NCBI RefSeq assembly: GCF_905220365.1
Contig: NC_061153.1
Span: forward strand, 2,376,001 to 2,440,000
Reading direction: 5' to 3'
Length of the DNA: 64,000 nt
Origin: Vanessa cardui
Taxonomy: Eukaryota > Arthropoda > Insecta > Lepidoptera > Nymphalidae
In this document: piece after piece, positions 1 through 10,186 of the stretch
Layout: the number at the start of each line of letters is the position of its first letter
How positions within the stretch are numbered: position 1 is the first letter of the stretch
Position numbers and translations under genes: made by a program
The notes under the pieces: generated by a model
The model's input: the letters and a program-made list of their open reading frames with translations, nothing else
Database searches by the model: none
Told to the model about the DNA's origin: nothing

Positions 1-1
1 G

Positions 2-1012
2 TTTTACATATTAACTTCTATAGAAAAATATCATAGTTTAATGTATCCTGTAACTGAAAGTAATATGATTAAGATAGAACGAACATTGTGTGTTAAAGCG
101 TATGTAAAAGGAAACCAGATTACATTTATTATGGAAGTCCCTCTTACAGATAATAGTATATTTCATTATTATAAAATGTATTCATTACCTATTTTGGATC
201 AAGTTAAAAACGAAACTTTTATTATTATTACCGAATATCCCTTCCTTATGGTGAAAGGTTCAAAATACTTGCCGGTCGCGTCTCCGCGTCAAGAAATTCT
301 CAGCGATAACCAGTACATATGCACTGAACATAACATCGTACCCTACTCAGCGATAACGTGTATGGAACAGTTGATGCAGTTTCACAGTAATCTAACACAA
401 TGTCATCAACGCGTTGTTCTTATAGAAAAAATTAAAACACAACGTCTTTCTGCTGCTCGTTGGATAATATATTCAAGAGATAAAGAAGTAATGTCTTATA
501 AGTGTGGAAACGATGTAACAAAAACATCTATGATTGGAACTTATCTCGTACAAATCGATCCTGGCTGTGAGGTCATCCTCGGCGATCTCCAGTTATTTTA
601 TTTTCAACATATATTGGAAAAATTTGAATACAAGATGACACCCATTATTAATCTACCTGAGATAAAGAATAAAAATATATCTATTTCTGCCGAGCCGATC
701 GATATTAAAGGAATAAATTTGGATGATATAAAATATCTTTCTGCGGTTTTCAAGACAAATAATTTAAGTGAAAGTGAAATAGAATCTGTAACAAAAGTGA
801 ATAGTGTCAGTTTAGGGACCCTAATTATATACTTAATATTACTTGTTTTGTGCTTAATTTTAATTTCAAAAAAGTTAAAAGATAAATTCTTAAGTAAGGG
901 TCGAAACCTTCAGAATCCAGATGCCTCTGACGGTTTCGAACTTAAGGGGAGGAGTTATGTTAGCTCAAAGCATGAAGACAATAGAAGTAAATGCTTAATC
1001 AGCAGAATGTAA
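2..1012 (+). CDS. Errantivirus-type envelope (F-like) protein, 3' part
   Basis: The frame is open from the window edge, so the N-terminal part of the gene lies outside. It encodes the C-terminal portion of a membrane fusion-type envelope protein of the kind carried by insect errantiviruses (Ty3/gypsy elements with env). Visible features are scattered cysteines in the ectodomain, one strong hydrophobic segment near residues 260-282 counted from the ATG at 41 (roughly 820-890) that would be the membrane anchor, and a short basic, polar tail. The ORF runs through the polypurine tract into the LTR before stopping, as env genes of these elements commonly do. A second, broken relative lies at 27407-28444. 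Whether it is expressed cannot be judged. The family call rests on domain order and context. Confidence 0.7.
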   Translation, partial: FYILTSIEKYHSLMYPVTESNMIKIERTLCVKAYVKGNQITFIMEVPLTDNSIFHYYKMYSLPILDQVKNETFIIITEYPFLMVKGSKYLPVASPRQEILSDNQYICTEHNIVPYSAITCMEQLMQFHSNLTQCHQRVVLIEKIKTQRLSAARWIIYSRDKEVMSYKCGNDVTKTSMIGTYLVQIDPGCEVILGDLQLFYFQHILEKFEYKMTPIINLPEIKNKNISISAEPIDIKGINLDDIKYLSAVFKTNNLSESEIESVTKVNSVSLGTLIIYLILLVLCLILISKKLKDKFLSKGRNLQNPDASDGFELKGRSYVSSKHEDNRSKCLISRM

Positions 1013-1190
1013 GTCATTGTGTCATTCTATGCTTTGGGATCATATGTCTTGGGAAATTATTTTGTAAAAAGGGAACAACATTCGACTAGAGCATAAACCT
1101 CTGTTCGGTCGTGTCAATTTTAATTATAATTAAATATTTTAAAACTCAAATATTATATTTTTAAAAAAGTCTGTCTTGCTCCCGTAAACT
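944..1190 (+). mobile_element. Polypurine tract and candidate 3' LTR of env element 1
   Basis: A purine-rich stretch (AAGGGGAGG, 944-952) sits inside the end of the envelope ORF and is followed by AGTTATGTTAGC at 953. Errantivirus LTRs commonly begin with AGTT and end with AACT. The first fitting end is CCCGTAAACT at 1190, giving a 238-bp LTR. The matching 5' LTR lies outside the window, so the boundaries are inferred from the termini only. Confidence 0.4.
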
Positions 1191-1437
1191 TGTCTATCTT
1201 GAGTTTATTTATAAACAAATTTCATTATTTTATTTATTTTGTTAATATTAGTATGTAACAATAAATTGTTAGATTTTCTAGTTACGAATGTTACCATAGA
1301 CCTGGTAGGTAAATGGTGTTGGAATTTGTTTTTCTTTTTTTTTGCCTTTTGTAGTGTTGTTTTTTTTATTTATTTATTTTTTGTTTTTTTGTCAACTGTA
1401 TTTAATTTTAACCTTCTTATATACATACAAAAGTATT

Positions 1438-1915
1438 TCAGATAATGGTGCTGCGTGTACGTCAGATAGTGATAGCTATTATTCTATGTCCATATCGTGT
1501 GATGGTAGCTTTCATAATGCTTCGCTGCCCTTAAATACGTTACTTAATAGAAAATTTTGTAGTTTACATAAAAAATTTAATGTCATCCACATCAATGCAC
1601 AAAGCATCCCCGCGCATTATTCTGATTTGTTGGCCTCTTTTGACGTGATGAATATTCATGCTATATTAGTGTCTGAGACGTTTTTAAAACCTTCCTTACC
1701 CTCTACTTCCTTCTCATTTCCGGGTTTTCACTTAATACGTAATGACCGAGTTGGCAAGGGTGGGGGTGGGGTAGCCATATATTTACGAAGTCACATTCCT
1801 TTTTCTATATTACATAAATTTCCTCCTGAGTATTCGGAGTCATCTGAACATATATTTTTGGAAGTGTTATTTGGTAACGTAAAGATACTTCTAGGTGTTT
1901 TTTATTCGCCATCAC

Positions 1916-1917
<2 letters not shown>
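1438..1917 (+). pseudogene. LINE B ORF2, N-terminal endonuclease fragment
   Basis: This encodes the first half of an apurinic-type endonuclease domain that nicks target DNA for LINE insertion. Visible motifs are the NAQS asparagine motif (about 1594-1605), the SET glutamate motif near 1670 and a glycine-rich segment followed by IYLRSHIPF. It aligns with LINE C ORF2 from its N-terminus up to the residues SPSLN, where the reading frame runs into the (AAT)n tail of LINE A. The catalytic GDFN segment that should follow is absent and falls in the deleted target stretch. The protein resumes at 6998. Confidence 0.8.

Positions 1918-1948
<31 letters not shown>
1918..1948 (-). repeat. (AAT)n tail of LINE A
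   Basis: About ten AAT units form the 3' terminal microsatellite of LINE A, reading (ATT)n on its own strand directly after TGTACAATAAAG. LINE B ends in the same way at 16234, so this is a family trait in place of a poly(A) tail. Confidence 0.8.
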
Positions 1949-2028
1949 TTCTTTATTGTACACCAAGACAAGTATAACACACAGGAAATAAATATAAGAA
2001 AAAAAAGCATGGCACAAAAGGCAGCCTT

Positions 2029-2044
2029 ATCGCTGAAAAGCGAT
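2029..2044 (-). other. LINE A 3' UTR hairpin
   Basis: ATCGCT and AGCGAT arms with a 4-nt loop lie in the 3' UTR between the conserved words GGTTGCCTGGAAGAG and AAGG.GCC. The same structure occurs in LINE B (16119-16134) and LINE C (50168-50182), with paired changes in LINE B. A 3' hairpin recognised by the element's RT is known in several LINE groups. The role here is inferred. Confidence 0.65.
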
Positions 2045-2269
2045 CTCTTCCAGGCAACCTTGGGGCAGAGGAAATGGTCTATTAAAGGCATAGGTGTACA
2101 ATTTTTATAAATGGAATATTCAATATACATACATAAGAGTATATTTGTGCATACAAAAACAAATAGATACATATACACAGGCAGACATACATATATAATC
2201 AATAGATATATAAATAATATATAAACTAATCGATAAATACATATAAAGAAATATTTATATAATACCAAG

Positions 2270-3601
2270 TTACATTTCTAGGAAATGTTTCTTGACAGCT
2301 TTTTTAAAAACTGGCAGTGATTGTGCACGTCTAATGGACAGGGGTAGGGAGTTCCAAAGACGGGATGCTTGAACAGTAAAGGATTTTCTATAAAAATTTG
2401 AGGAATGGGAAGGAATTTCAAGAAGCAAATTGCTTTCAGATCGAAGGGAACGCTCGTGGGAATCACTAAGGAATTTAAATCGTTCTTTTAGGTATGGAGG
2501 GGAAACAGGATTGAACAGTATACAGTATAGCAGATTGAGAACATGAGTATACCTGCGAAGGCGAATTGGGAGCCACTTGAGCTTCTTGCGAAATTCGGAT
2601 ATATGATCATATTTCTGTAAACCAAATATGTAACGTATACATAAATTTTGAATGCGCTCAAGCTTTTTTAGTTGATCCTCAGTGATGTCGACATAGCATG
2701 TGTCAGCATAATCAAGAATTGGTAAAAGAAGGCTATGTGCAAGCACAATTTTAGTAGGAATCGGAAGCATATTACGCAATCTGCGGAGTGATCCAACTGA
2801 AGCGAATATCTTACGACTTATGTCACAAATTTGTGGTCCCCAGGAGAGATGTTGGTCAAACAAAATACCCAGATTTATGACACTGTCACTGTAAGAAATT
2901 TCAATATTATCGAATATTATTGGTGGTAGCTGCGTTCTATCGATTCGAGCTAGTAATTTAGAGCTACCAATTATTATTGCTTTAGTTTTAGTTTGATTGA
3001 CTTTTAAGCCAAAGGATTTGCTCCAGTTTGCTATTGATGTGAGATCGCTATTAATACATTTTATAGTTTTCGTTAAATCATTAACTGTGCAGTGAGAGTA
3101 TATCTGAAGATCGTCTGCATAGAGGTGATAGAGAGAAGTGATAATATTGCTGATAGAATTAATAAACATTGAAAATAGGAGAGGGGACAACACGCCACCT
3201 TGCGGGACACCGGCAGAGACCATTGACCAGTCTGAGTATGAATCATTCAGTCTGACTCGCTGTCGGCGTCCCTGCAAGTAATTTTGAAACCATTCAGTAA
3301 CCGTAGGAGATACGTTAAGAGTGCGCAGAATATCACAAAGGATATCAAAGTCCACAGTATTAAAAGCGTTACTAAAATCAAGTAACGTCAATACCGTAAC
3401 CCTTTGGTTGTCCATATTCCATCGTATATCTTCAGTAATTTTGACAAGTGCAGTAGTTGTACTATGACCAGGACGGAAACCAGATTGAAGAGGATTAAGG
3501 AGACTATGATCTAAAAGGAAATTGCTAAGCTGTTGATGTACAAGACGTTCAAGAGCTTTGGACAAAAGTGGAAGAATTGAAATGGGACGATATTCGGACA
3601 T
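2270..3601 (-). pseudogene. LINE A ORF2, reverse transcriptase part
   Basis: This encodes the RT that primes cDNA synthesis at the nicked target. The frame is open for 443 codons, from just after the RT N-terminus to the natural end. Visible motifs are RPISILP, SGFRPGHST, a palm segment with LLDFSNAFNTVD, GVPQGGVLSPLLF and the catalytic YADD (about residues 162-165). The C-terminal part, with KERFKFL and a tryptophan-containing SRLWNSLP segment, is typical of CR1-like elements. The frame does not join the upstream endonuclease frame because of frameshifts at 3602-4067. Confidence 0.85.
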
Positions 3602-5210
3602 AGAACAAGGATTACTTTTTTCGGGAGAGGAATAATTTTAGCATTTTTCCAAATAGATGGAAAGGCGCTAGTGGAAATGGATGCATTAAAAATTGATTTG
3701 ATAACAGGAACCAGGATATCAATGATGGGAATGATCATCTTACGACTAATGCAGTCAGACCCGATAGAATTGGACTTTATTGCTAAAATACTCTTCTTAA
3801 CGTCACTTTCGGAAAACTGACTAAAAAAGAAAACAGGAGTATCAAGAGTTGGTAAAGCTGAAAGTTGATTCCTTGTACATGCTTTAGTTGCACTGTCAAT
3901 AGCAACAGAAGAGGAAAATAGAAATTTAAATCATTGAGATTCAAGTTTTGAGAAGAATTGTCCCGTCTTGTCTTACCAACTCCTAGTGACTTTAAAAAAA
4001 TCCAAACTTTACAGGAATCTTCTTCTTCGATGACAGATTTGTAGATATGGCGTCGTTGTTCATCTCTTCACACTCTATTGCAACGATTTCGAATTTTGAC
4101 ATATTTCTCTTTGTTTGACTCACTGGCGTCTGATCTATATTTCGCTTTGGCATAGTTCTTTTTATCTTGTAATTTCCTTATTTCAGATGTAATCCAGGGT
4201 GCTGGGAGATGTTTGATCCGCACGGGTCTGATAGGCGCGTGGACATCATACAGCTGGGTTAACAACGAATTGAAAATAGCAACTTTGTTATCGATTGTAT
4301 GTGCATTTTCAACCGCCTTCCAATCAATTTTAGCTGCATCTTCAGACAGTCGCTCCAGATTCATACTACTAAAATTGCGCTGCAGAAGAATTCTTGATTT
4401 AGCTTTGGGTGGTTTAATTTTATAAGACAGATAGAGTAGGTCATGATAGGAAAATGCATAGGCATCACATTGGCCATGTTTTGCTACATGGTCAATCGAG
4501 GAAACAATAATTAGATCCAGAAGAGAAGGAGAACAATAGGGTAGAACATGTGTGGCAAGCAAAGGAAGAATGTTTAAATTAGCACTGTTGACAAGAGAAT
4601 TAAGTCGGGAAGACCGGGGGTCATTTTTCAGCAAGCATATATTGAAGTCGCCTATGATTACTGTGTGACTATATAAGGGAGTTAAATTAAGTAATAAGGT
4701 CTCAAAAGATGAAAAATAGTCAACAGTAAGACATGGACTATATAAAACTCCGAGTAAAAGTTTAGTGTTGGAGAAAATAACTTCAACAAAAAGATACTCT
4801 GCTGCACCGGTCTGAGGTTGCGAAGTATTAATGATATTAAAAGGAATATGAGAGCGAAGGTAAATTGCAACCCCTCCACCTGTCCGGCCGATACGATCGT
4901 TCCGGATTAGGTGGAATCCCGGTAAAGAGAAGGAAGTGGAAGGCAAGCAAGGCTTTAACCAAGTTTCGGAAATTAAAATAGCATGAATGTTAATATTATT
5001 ACTAAAAGACGACAACAGATCAGGATAACGTGAAGGAATACTTTGTGCATTAATATGGACTGCATTGAAATTTTTTGAACAATCTGTGAAGTGAGAGTTA
5101 AGACTATCACTCAAAGGGGTAATACTATAAAAACTGTGATCACTAGACAATCCGTCGGAAGAGGATAAGGATAAAAACGTGTCACAATCATGTGTTAAAG
5201 ACATTTTCAA
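3602..5210 (-). pseudogene. LINE A ORF2, endonuclease part and broken linker
   Basis: The frame 5210-4068 (380 codons) starts at the probable ORF2 start and encodes an endonuclease-phosphatase-type domain: NAQS, SETW, the glycine-rich loop with IYLRSHIPF, GDFN and then FSYHD where most relatives have SDH. The linker after it is still recognisable but is cut by a stop at about 4068 and by further frameshifts and stops to 3602, where fragments of the RT N-terminus appear in other frames. Compared with LINE C, ORF2 would be about 990 codons if uninterrupted. Confidence 0.8.
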
Positions 5211-6034
5211 ATAATAAAAATAAACAAATAAATATCTAGACGTAAATATATATATTTATTTAAAGGTATAAATATAAAGTATAATATAATAAATATATGT
5301 ATAAAGGTATTTTTACTATAATAAATAAAAACAAATTAAAATTGTATAAATTGATGTATATGATAATATATCTATAAATATAAAATATTGTATAATACAG
5401 TTTATTATATACCTAAAATATATCAAAATAATACAATAAAACCTTTGTAAATTCCATTCAACGCACCTGCCACCTGCTAGGAGAGTAATATAAAAAATAC
5501 ACAACATAACATAAATTATTATGTTATGTTGTGTATTTTTTATACTAAGCAAATTAGCAATACACACAATTACATATACATCCTGCAATTTTGTTTACTT
5601 ATAGTTTTCTATAGGCTTGGAATTATAATATATTTTAAACAATAGAGTGAGACATAGAAAAACAATAAAAAAAAATTGAAATAAAAAAAAAAAGTTACAA
5701 AACTAGGTATGCCAATTGTCAGTTACCATTTTACACTTACATATTAAGATAATAAAGTCATGACATAAACAAACTACCGGCAGTCGTCGCGTAGCCACGT
5801 ATAATATCTGACGTGCAGTAGTTCATTAATTAATAGTAAAAATAAATGTAACCAAATATGGAAAAACCGTAACAAAAATAGTAAATCAATGAAGTAAATA
5901 AGTGTCTTACTATTAAAATAACAAGAAAGAATATAAAAGTAAAAATAATTTAAGGAAATAAGTAATTAAAACAAGAATAAAAGTTATCGTACAAATAGAC
6001 AAGACACAATAAGATAGTACCTATACGAAGTGAA
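5211..6034 (-). other. LINE A spacer between ORF1 and ORF2
   Basis: This is 824 nt of AT-rich DNA without a supported gene. It contains a perfect 26-bp hairpin (5489-5544). LINE C has a comparable spacer of 729 nt at 62175-62903, so a long AT-rich spacer may be normal for the family. Confidence 0.6.
5489..5544. repeat. Perfect 26-bp hairpin, 4-nt loop
   Basis: The arms 5489-5514 and 5519-5544 are exact reverse complements around ATTA. The arms contain the words TACACAACATAAC and GTTATGTTGTGTA. It lies in the LINE A spacer and may be a local inverted duplication or a small inserted element. Confidence 0.9.
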
Positions 6035-6781
6035 TCATTTCTTTATCACCCGCTTCGAACGCGATGCAGCTGTCTTGCACTCAGTTGTTATTGGACCGGC
6101 AGCGATGTTTTGGACGGGAGACTTCAGCGCTTCAGATGGAACGGACCCCGGAATTTCGTCGAGATCTGCTAAACATTCAGCCCGATATCGCTTCCCGTCC
6201 GAGGTGATCACGAATATGATCCCGTCGCGCGTCCAGCACCTGTTAACACCGAAACGCTCTCTTGCCGCCAGGAACGCAGTGTGCCATGTCTTCGTCAGGA
6301 ACTCCGACTGAGTGAAGCTAGTTCCCCTTAGTTTGGTTTTGGCAAACCAAACCCTGTCGCGCACTGCTGCGTCACGAAACTTAACGGCAATGGGACGAGG
6401 CTTGTTGCCAGATGACCGACCAAGACGATATGACGATTTGATGCTGGCACTGGAGAAATTCGCCAGGTTTAAGTTTTCGGCGACAATACTGGTGACGCGC
6501 GCCGACACATCCTCGGACTTCTCCTCCGGTACACCGTGAAATAAAAGTGTCTTACGACGTGTTTTCATTTCCTGACGGTCGATAATCCTAGTCAGAAATT
6601 CGACTTGTCGTTGCAGTGTAGTTAAAGCTGACATAATGAATTTCTTGAAGGAACTGAAATCAGCAGCCAACGAACTGGTAGTCACTGGTGAAGATTTTTT
6701 TTGTAAATCCTGCTGGAATTCGTTCATCCCTGTATTAAATAATTCTGTCATCGTTGCTAATGTGTCCTTAATTGAGTCCAT
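6035..6781 (-). CDS. LINE A ORF1, RNA-binding protein
   Basis: This intact 248-codon ORF starts at the first ATG after the 5' region. It begins with a heptad-like helical segment (residues 1-75, probably a coiled coil), then a motif KTRRKTLLFHGVPEE followed by a fold with YRLGR, KPRPIAVKFRD and a basic C-terminus ending RSKRVIKK. This is the layout of LINE ORF1 proteins with a coiled coil and an RRM-like core, which coat the LINE RNA. LINE C carries a homolog (62904-63646) that also ends in RSKRTIKK. Confidence 0.8.
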   Translation of the reverse strand: MDSIKDTLATMTELFNTGMNEFQQDLQKKSSPVTTSSLAADFSSFKKFIMSALTTLQRQVEFLTRIIDRQEMKTRRKTLLFHGVPEEKSEDVSARVTSIVAENLNLANFSSASIKSSYRLGRSSGNKPRPIAVKFRDAAVRDRVWFAKTKLRGTSFTQSEFLTKTWHTAFLAARERFGVNRCWTRDGIIFVITSDGKRYRAECLADLDEIPGSVPSEALKSPVQNIAAGPITTECKTAASRSKRVIKK

Positions 6782-6997
6782 ATTGTCGTTAGGTACTTGT
6801 AGAATGTGATAACTTCTTTGTAGTGAAAAATTTTTTGAAGGAGATTGTTGCTGGTGGGCGGTATTATTTAAATATATAATTTATTCATAAATTGAGTTTT
6901 ATTTACAAATACAATAATTTTTAAATAAAAAAAAACTTTAAGAGAACGTTTTTGCTGTCTATTCAATTCCACACCTACCCGCGAAAAAAAAAAAAGT

Positions 6998-8838
6998 CGT
7001 GCTAAATTTTTGAAACATATTGTCACTAGCTCCAACCTTACTTTGCTGCAAACAAATCCTACTCATTATTTCCCAAATTGCTCTCCTTCTCTCCTTGACC
7101 TAATGATTGTTTCCTCACCAGAACTTGTCGCCGAGCATGTTCAGTTCCCAGCTGATGCTTTTTCTTATCATGACCTTGTTTACATGTCATATAAAATCCG
7201 CCCTCCAAAAGTTAAGCCAACAGTGGTAATACGACGTAGTTTCAACAATGACAATTTTATGCGGGATTTAAACTCAATCGACTGGAGCGCAGTCTTTGAT
7301 GCCCAAACGATTAATGAGAAATTTTGCATTTTTAACTCCCTTCTAATTGAGCTTTTTGATCTACACGCTCCTCTTAGACCAATTAGACTGAAACATCTTC
7401 CTGCACCCTGGCTAACTGAGGAGATTAAAGTGGTCATGACAAAGCGAAATAACGCTAAATATATATATAAATCCACACCAACCGAGCATAATCTCAGTAG
7501 ATACAAGCGATTCCGTAATCAATGTAACAGAGATGCTCAAAGGAGATACATTCACTCGTCTGTTGAAAATGAGGATGCATCTAAAGTGTGGAATTTCTTA
7601 AATTCGCTAGGAATTGGCAGATCGAAGACAAATATTCCTCACCATTTAGATTTACACACTCTAAATGATAATTTTTCCAAATTTCCCTCCGGTAATCCTA
7701 ATAAATCTAATAATATCTCTTTCCTTAATGCACGCTTAAGACCTGATTTCCCTCCGTTCTATTTTGCTTCTGTTACTGCCAGTGACGTTAAAAAACAAAT
7801 GTCTTCCATTTCGTCTGATGCAGTTGGCAGTGATGGTATAAGCCGTAAAATGGTAGCAATGGTTTTAAACGAAATTGTGCATGTACTCTGTCATATTTTT
7901 AACTTTCCTCTTTCATCTATAACTTTCCCTAATGTTTTGCGCACTGCTCATATTATTCCTATCCTCAATACCTCTAATCCTACGTCACTTTTACACTATC
8001 GCCCTATTTCTATCCTTCCCTTCTTGTCTAAAATTCTTGAACGAATTGTCCATTCTCAACTTTCCCTATTTCTATCACAAAATGTCTATGTGTCCAACAC
8101 GAATGAACTCAAGATGTGCTTGAGTTCATTCGTGTTGGACACAGCACTGTGACGACACTCACGAAGATTCTTGATGATATCCGTTTTGGAATGGACCAGA
8201 AACATGTTACCATCTTAGCGTTATTAGATTTTAGTAATGCGTTCAATACCATTGACTATGAGATTCTCCTAGCGTTTCTAAAATCTATAAACGTATCTAC
8301 GGACGCTTTAAGCTGGTTTCAATCGTATTTGTATGGGCGACAACAACGTATCCATAGCGGATAACGATTTTCTTCGTACTGTCGTCTCAGTGCTGGAGTG
8401 CCTCAGGGTAGTGTGCTATCTCCACTCCTGTTTTCCATTTTTATCAATAGTCTTACTGAACTCTCACTCTTTCTTTTCATCTTTATGCTGACGACTTACA
8501 AATTTATTTGACTACCCCAGTTGAGAACATTTTTGAAGCGGTAGGTAAATTAAATACCAACCTAAACATTATTACCAATTGGAGTAAGTAATTTGGTTTG
8601 TATGTCAATGCAAATAAATCGCAGCTTTGTGTTGTAGGCACCACTAAACAGCTATCCAAAATTGACTTCGCTGGCCTACCGGATGTTGTTTTCAACGACT
8701 CGATATTACCTTACAGCGACGCTGTTAAAAATCTAGGCGTCATTATGGAGATCTATCTCTTTCGTGGCGACCCCACGTAGCTGGAATAAGTCGCAATTTT
8801 TTTTCAACAATACACTCTTTAAAAAGATGGAAAAACTT
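6998..8838 (+). pseudogene. LINE B ORF2, endonuclease end and RT
   Basis: The reading resumes about 36 codons after the point where the first piece stops, so the catalytic GDFN segment is missing. An open frame to about 8090 holds FSYHD, the linker with LKHLPAPWLTEEI and the RT N-terminus (YRPISILPFLSK). It then hits an inverted duplication (8089-8143) and continues in another frame at 8116-8364 (VGHSTVTTLTKI, LLDFSNAFNTIDYE). Further stops and frame changes follow, but VPQG (about 8398) and YADDLQIY (about 8485-8508) can still be read. Gypsy-1 cuts it inside the segment that corresponds to RWKNLLP in LINE C. Confidence 0.8.
8089..8143. repeat. Perfect 25-bp hairpin, loop ATGTG
   Basis: The arms 8089-8113 and 8119-8143 are exact reverse complements. 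The right arm is the native LINE coding sequence (FIRVGHST). The left arm is an inverted copy that replaces the expected upstream sequence and shifts the frame. Confidence 0.9.
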
Positions 8839-9511
8839 TGATATGACATACTGTTCGGGTCTTGTAAGGAGATCTAAAATTGACAAACTTTATCTTAAGC
8901 GTCAATAGCGCAGCGGTGTTGTGTATGGAATAACGCCGCCGGCGCCGTGAGTCTCGGGTCCAATCCTCAAGCGAACCAGAAATGCTTATCTTTTCTGATT
9001 TTATTTTAAGATTGTTTTAAAATTATTGTGAATTTCTAATTATTCAAATATGTACCGACATTAGGTCATTTGAGGTCGTGCACTTTCTTTGTTCGGTTGT
9101 GTGTCTCTTGAACTATAAGAAACATCAATGTACCGACAATAATGTAATTGTATAATGCATTAAAAGATTTTAAATTGTTAAAAATAGTGTTAAGTGGTAG
9201 CGGATTATTGCATGGGGTGAGTTTTTTATTGTATAAACTTACATTAAGTCGGTTTTGAACACTGTTAGGCAGATAGTTAAACATTATTTTTTTCTTTTGT
9301 TGACTAGCCTAACGACACGCCTTTTTGGTCACCAAGCATATCAGTATATAACCGAAATCCATCTCCGATGACTAGCCGTGCAAGGTGTGGTAGGGTGCCT
9401 GCTTAAGATCTGAATGCAAAACCCTCCTGGCGCTCAACAATTCTTTGACTGATTGAATGCAATAAAAGGATGTGTGAACAAGTACTGTAATTTAATTGAC
9501 GACCCGTAACA
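8839..9511 (+). repeat. Gypsy-1 5' LTR
   Basis: This 673-bp LTR runs from TGATATGACATAC to GACCCGTAACA. It has the same length as the 3' LTR, and I saw only two substitutions (at about 8934 and at 8960). It contains tRNA-like A and B boxes near its start. Confidence 0.93.
8906..8966 (+). promoter_or_regulatory. tRNA-like A and B boxes inside the LTR
   Basis: TAGCGCAGCGG (8906-8916) fits a pol III A box and lies seven bases after a G, as in a tRNA. GGTCCAATCC (8957-8966) is a near B box. The 3' LTR copy has GGTTCAATCC at 14910-14919, closer to consensus. The acceptor arms do not pair, so this is not a tRNA gene. It may be a tRNA-derived insertion captured by the LTR or a chance match. Confidence 0.45.
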
Positions 9512-10186
9512 AATAGCGCCCAACGGAAAATAAATTAGGAAGCAGCAGCATAAAATAAAGAACATCGTAATCGCCAATACTGTAATTGCATCAGCATCGG
9601 AAGATAATAGTCAGTGTCTTACGGCAACGGTGTTATACGCGACGCGTCGTATTTTAAATGTGGATGATGTTATACAGTAATGTAGAAGTTAATTTGTAAA
9701 TGAACGGTTTTATGCAGTAAAGTGACAGCTGGTATTGAATTGTATTAGATTTAGTGTATCTTATTTATCATTAATTTTAGCGAGAAATTAATTATTTAGT
9801 ATTGTTTTAAAAATTTAACGGAGAAGGATGACGGTTAAAATTAAACATTAATCATTGGTAATTAATATAATTTTACATAAATAATATTAGGCAATATTGA
9901 AATTCTAATTAATATAATCAATAATTTTAATCAATATTTTAACTCTAACTAATATAATAAATAAAGTTAAAAATTTAAAATAATTAATGTATTTGTAAAT
10001 AATTTGTAACATACTGGCAAATTTTTACACATACCTACATTTTGTTATAATATAAATGTTATGAATTTATTTGAGAAATAATTATATTTGTATGAAATTG
10101 ATAAATTGCATTAATAAAATCAGTTAGAATAGCAAAGAGGAACTCTTAAAGATAAAGTAGATTATTATTGTTTTTTTACATATAAA
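9512..10186 (+). other. Gypsy-1 primer binding site and leader
   Basis: TAGCGCCCAACGG at 9514-9526, two bases after the LTR, resembles the Lys-tRNA-type primer site TGGCGCCCAAC of gypsy elements with one change. The rest is an AT-rich leader of about 660 nt with no ORF I would support. Confidence 0.6.

Larger units (their letters stand above)
1918..6995 (-). mobile_element. LINE A, near full-length CR1-superfamily LINE
   Basis: This LINE of about 5.08 kb in minus orientation is ordered 5' region (6995-6782), ORF1, an 824-nt spacer, ORF2 with endonuclease and RT, then a 3' UTR with hairpin and (ATT)n tail. The 5' end reads CGCGGGTAGGTGTGG next to a 12-nt homopolymer. LINE C has GGGTAGGTGT at the same place, which suggests both are close to complete at the 5' end. 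It interrupts LINE B within the endonuclease coding region. ORF2 is broken in the middle, so this copy is not autonomous. Confidence 0.85.

Noticed and set aside
1912..2268. A 118-codon minus-strand ORF rich in aromatic residues
   Set aside because: It overlaps the LINE A 3' UTR and the AAT microsatellite; composition is typical of AT-rich non-coding DNA.
8906..8975. A functional tRNA gene in the gypsy-1 LTR
   Set aside because: A and B boxes fit, but the acceptor and T stems do not pair and no anticodon arm is convincing. Kept only as tRNA-like boxes.
9066..9284. A 72-codon ORF occurring twice (also 15019-15237)
   Set aside because: Antisense frame inside the gypsy-1 LTRs with no domain.
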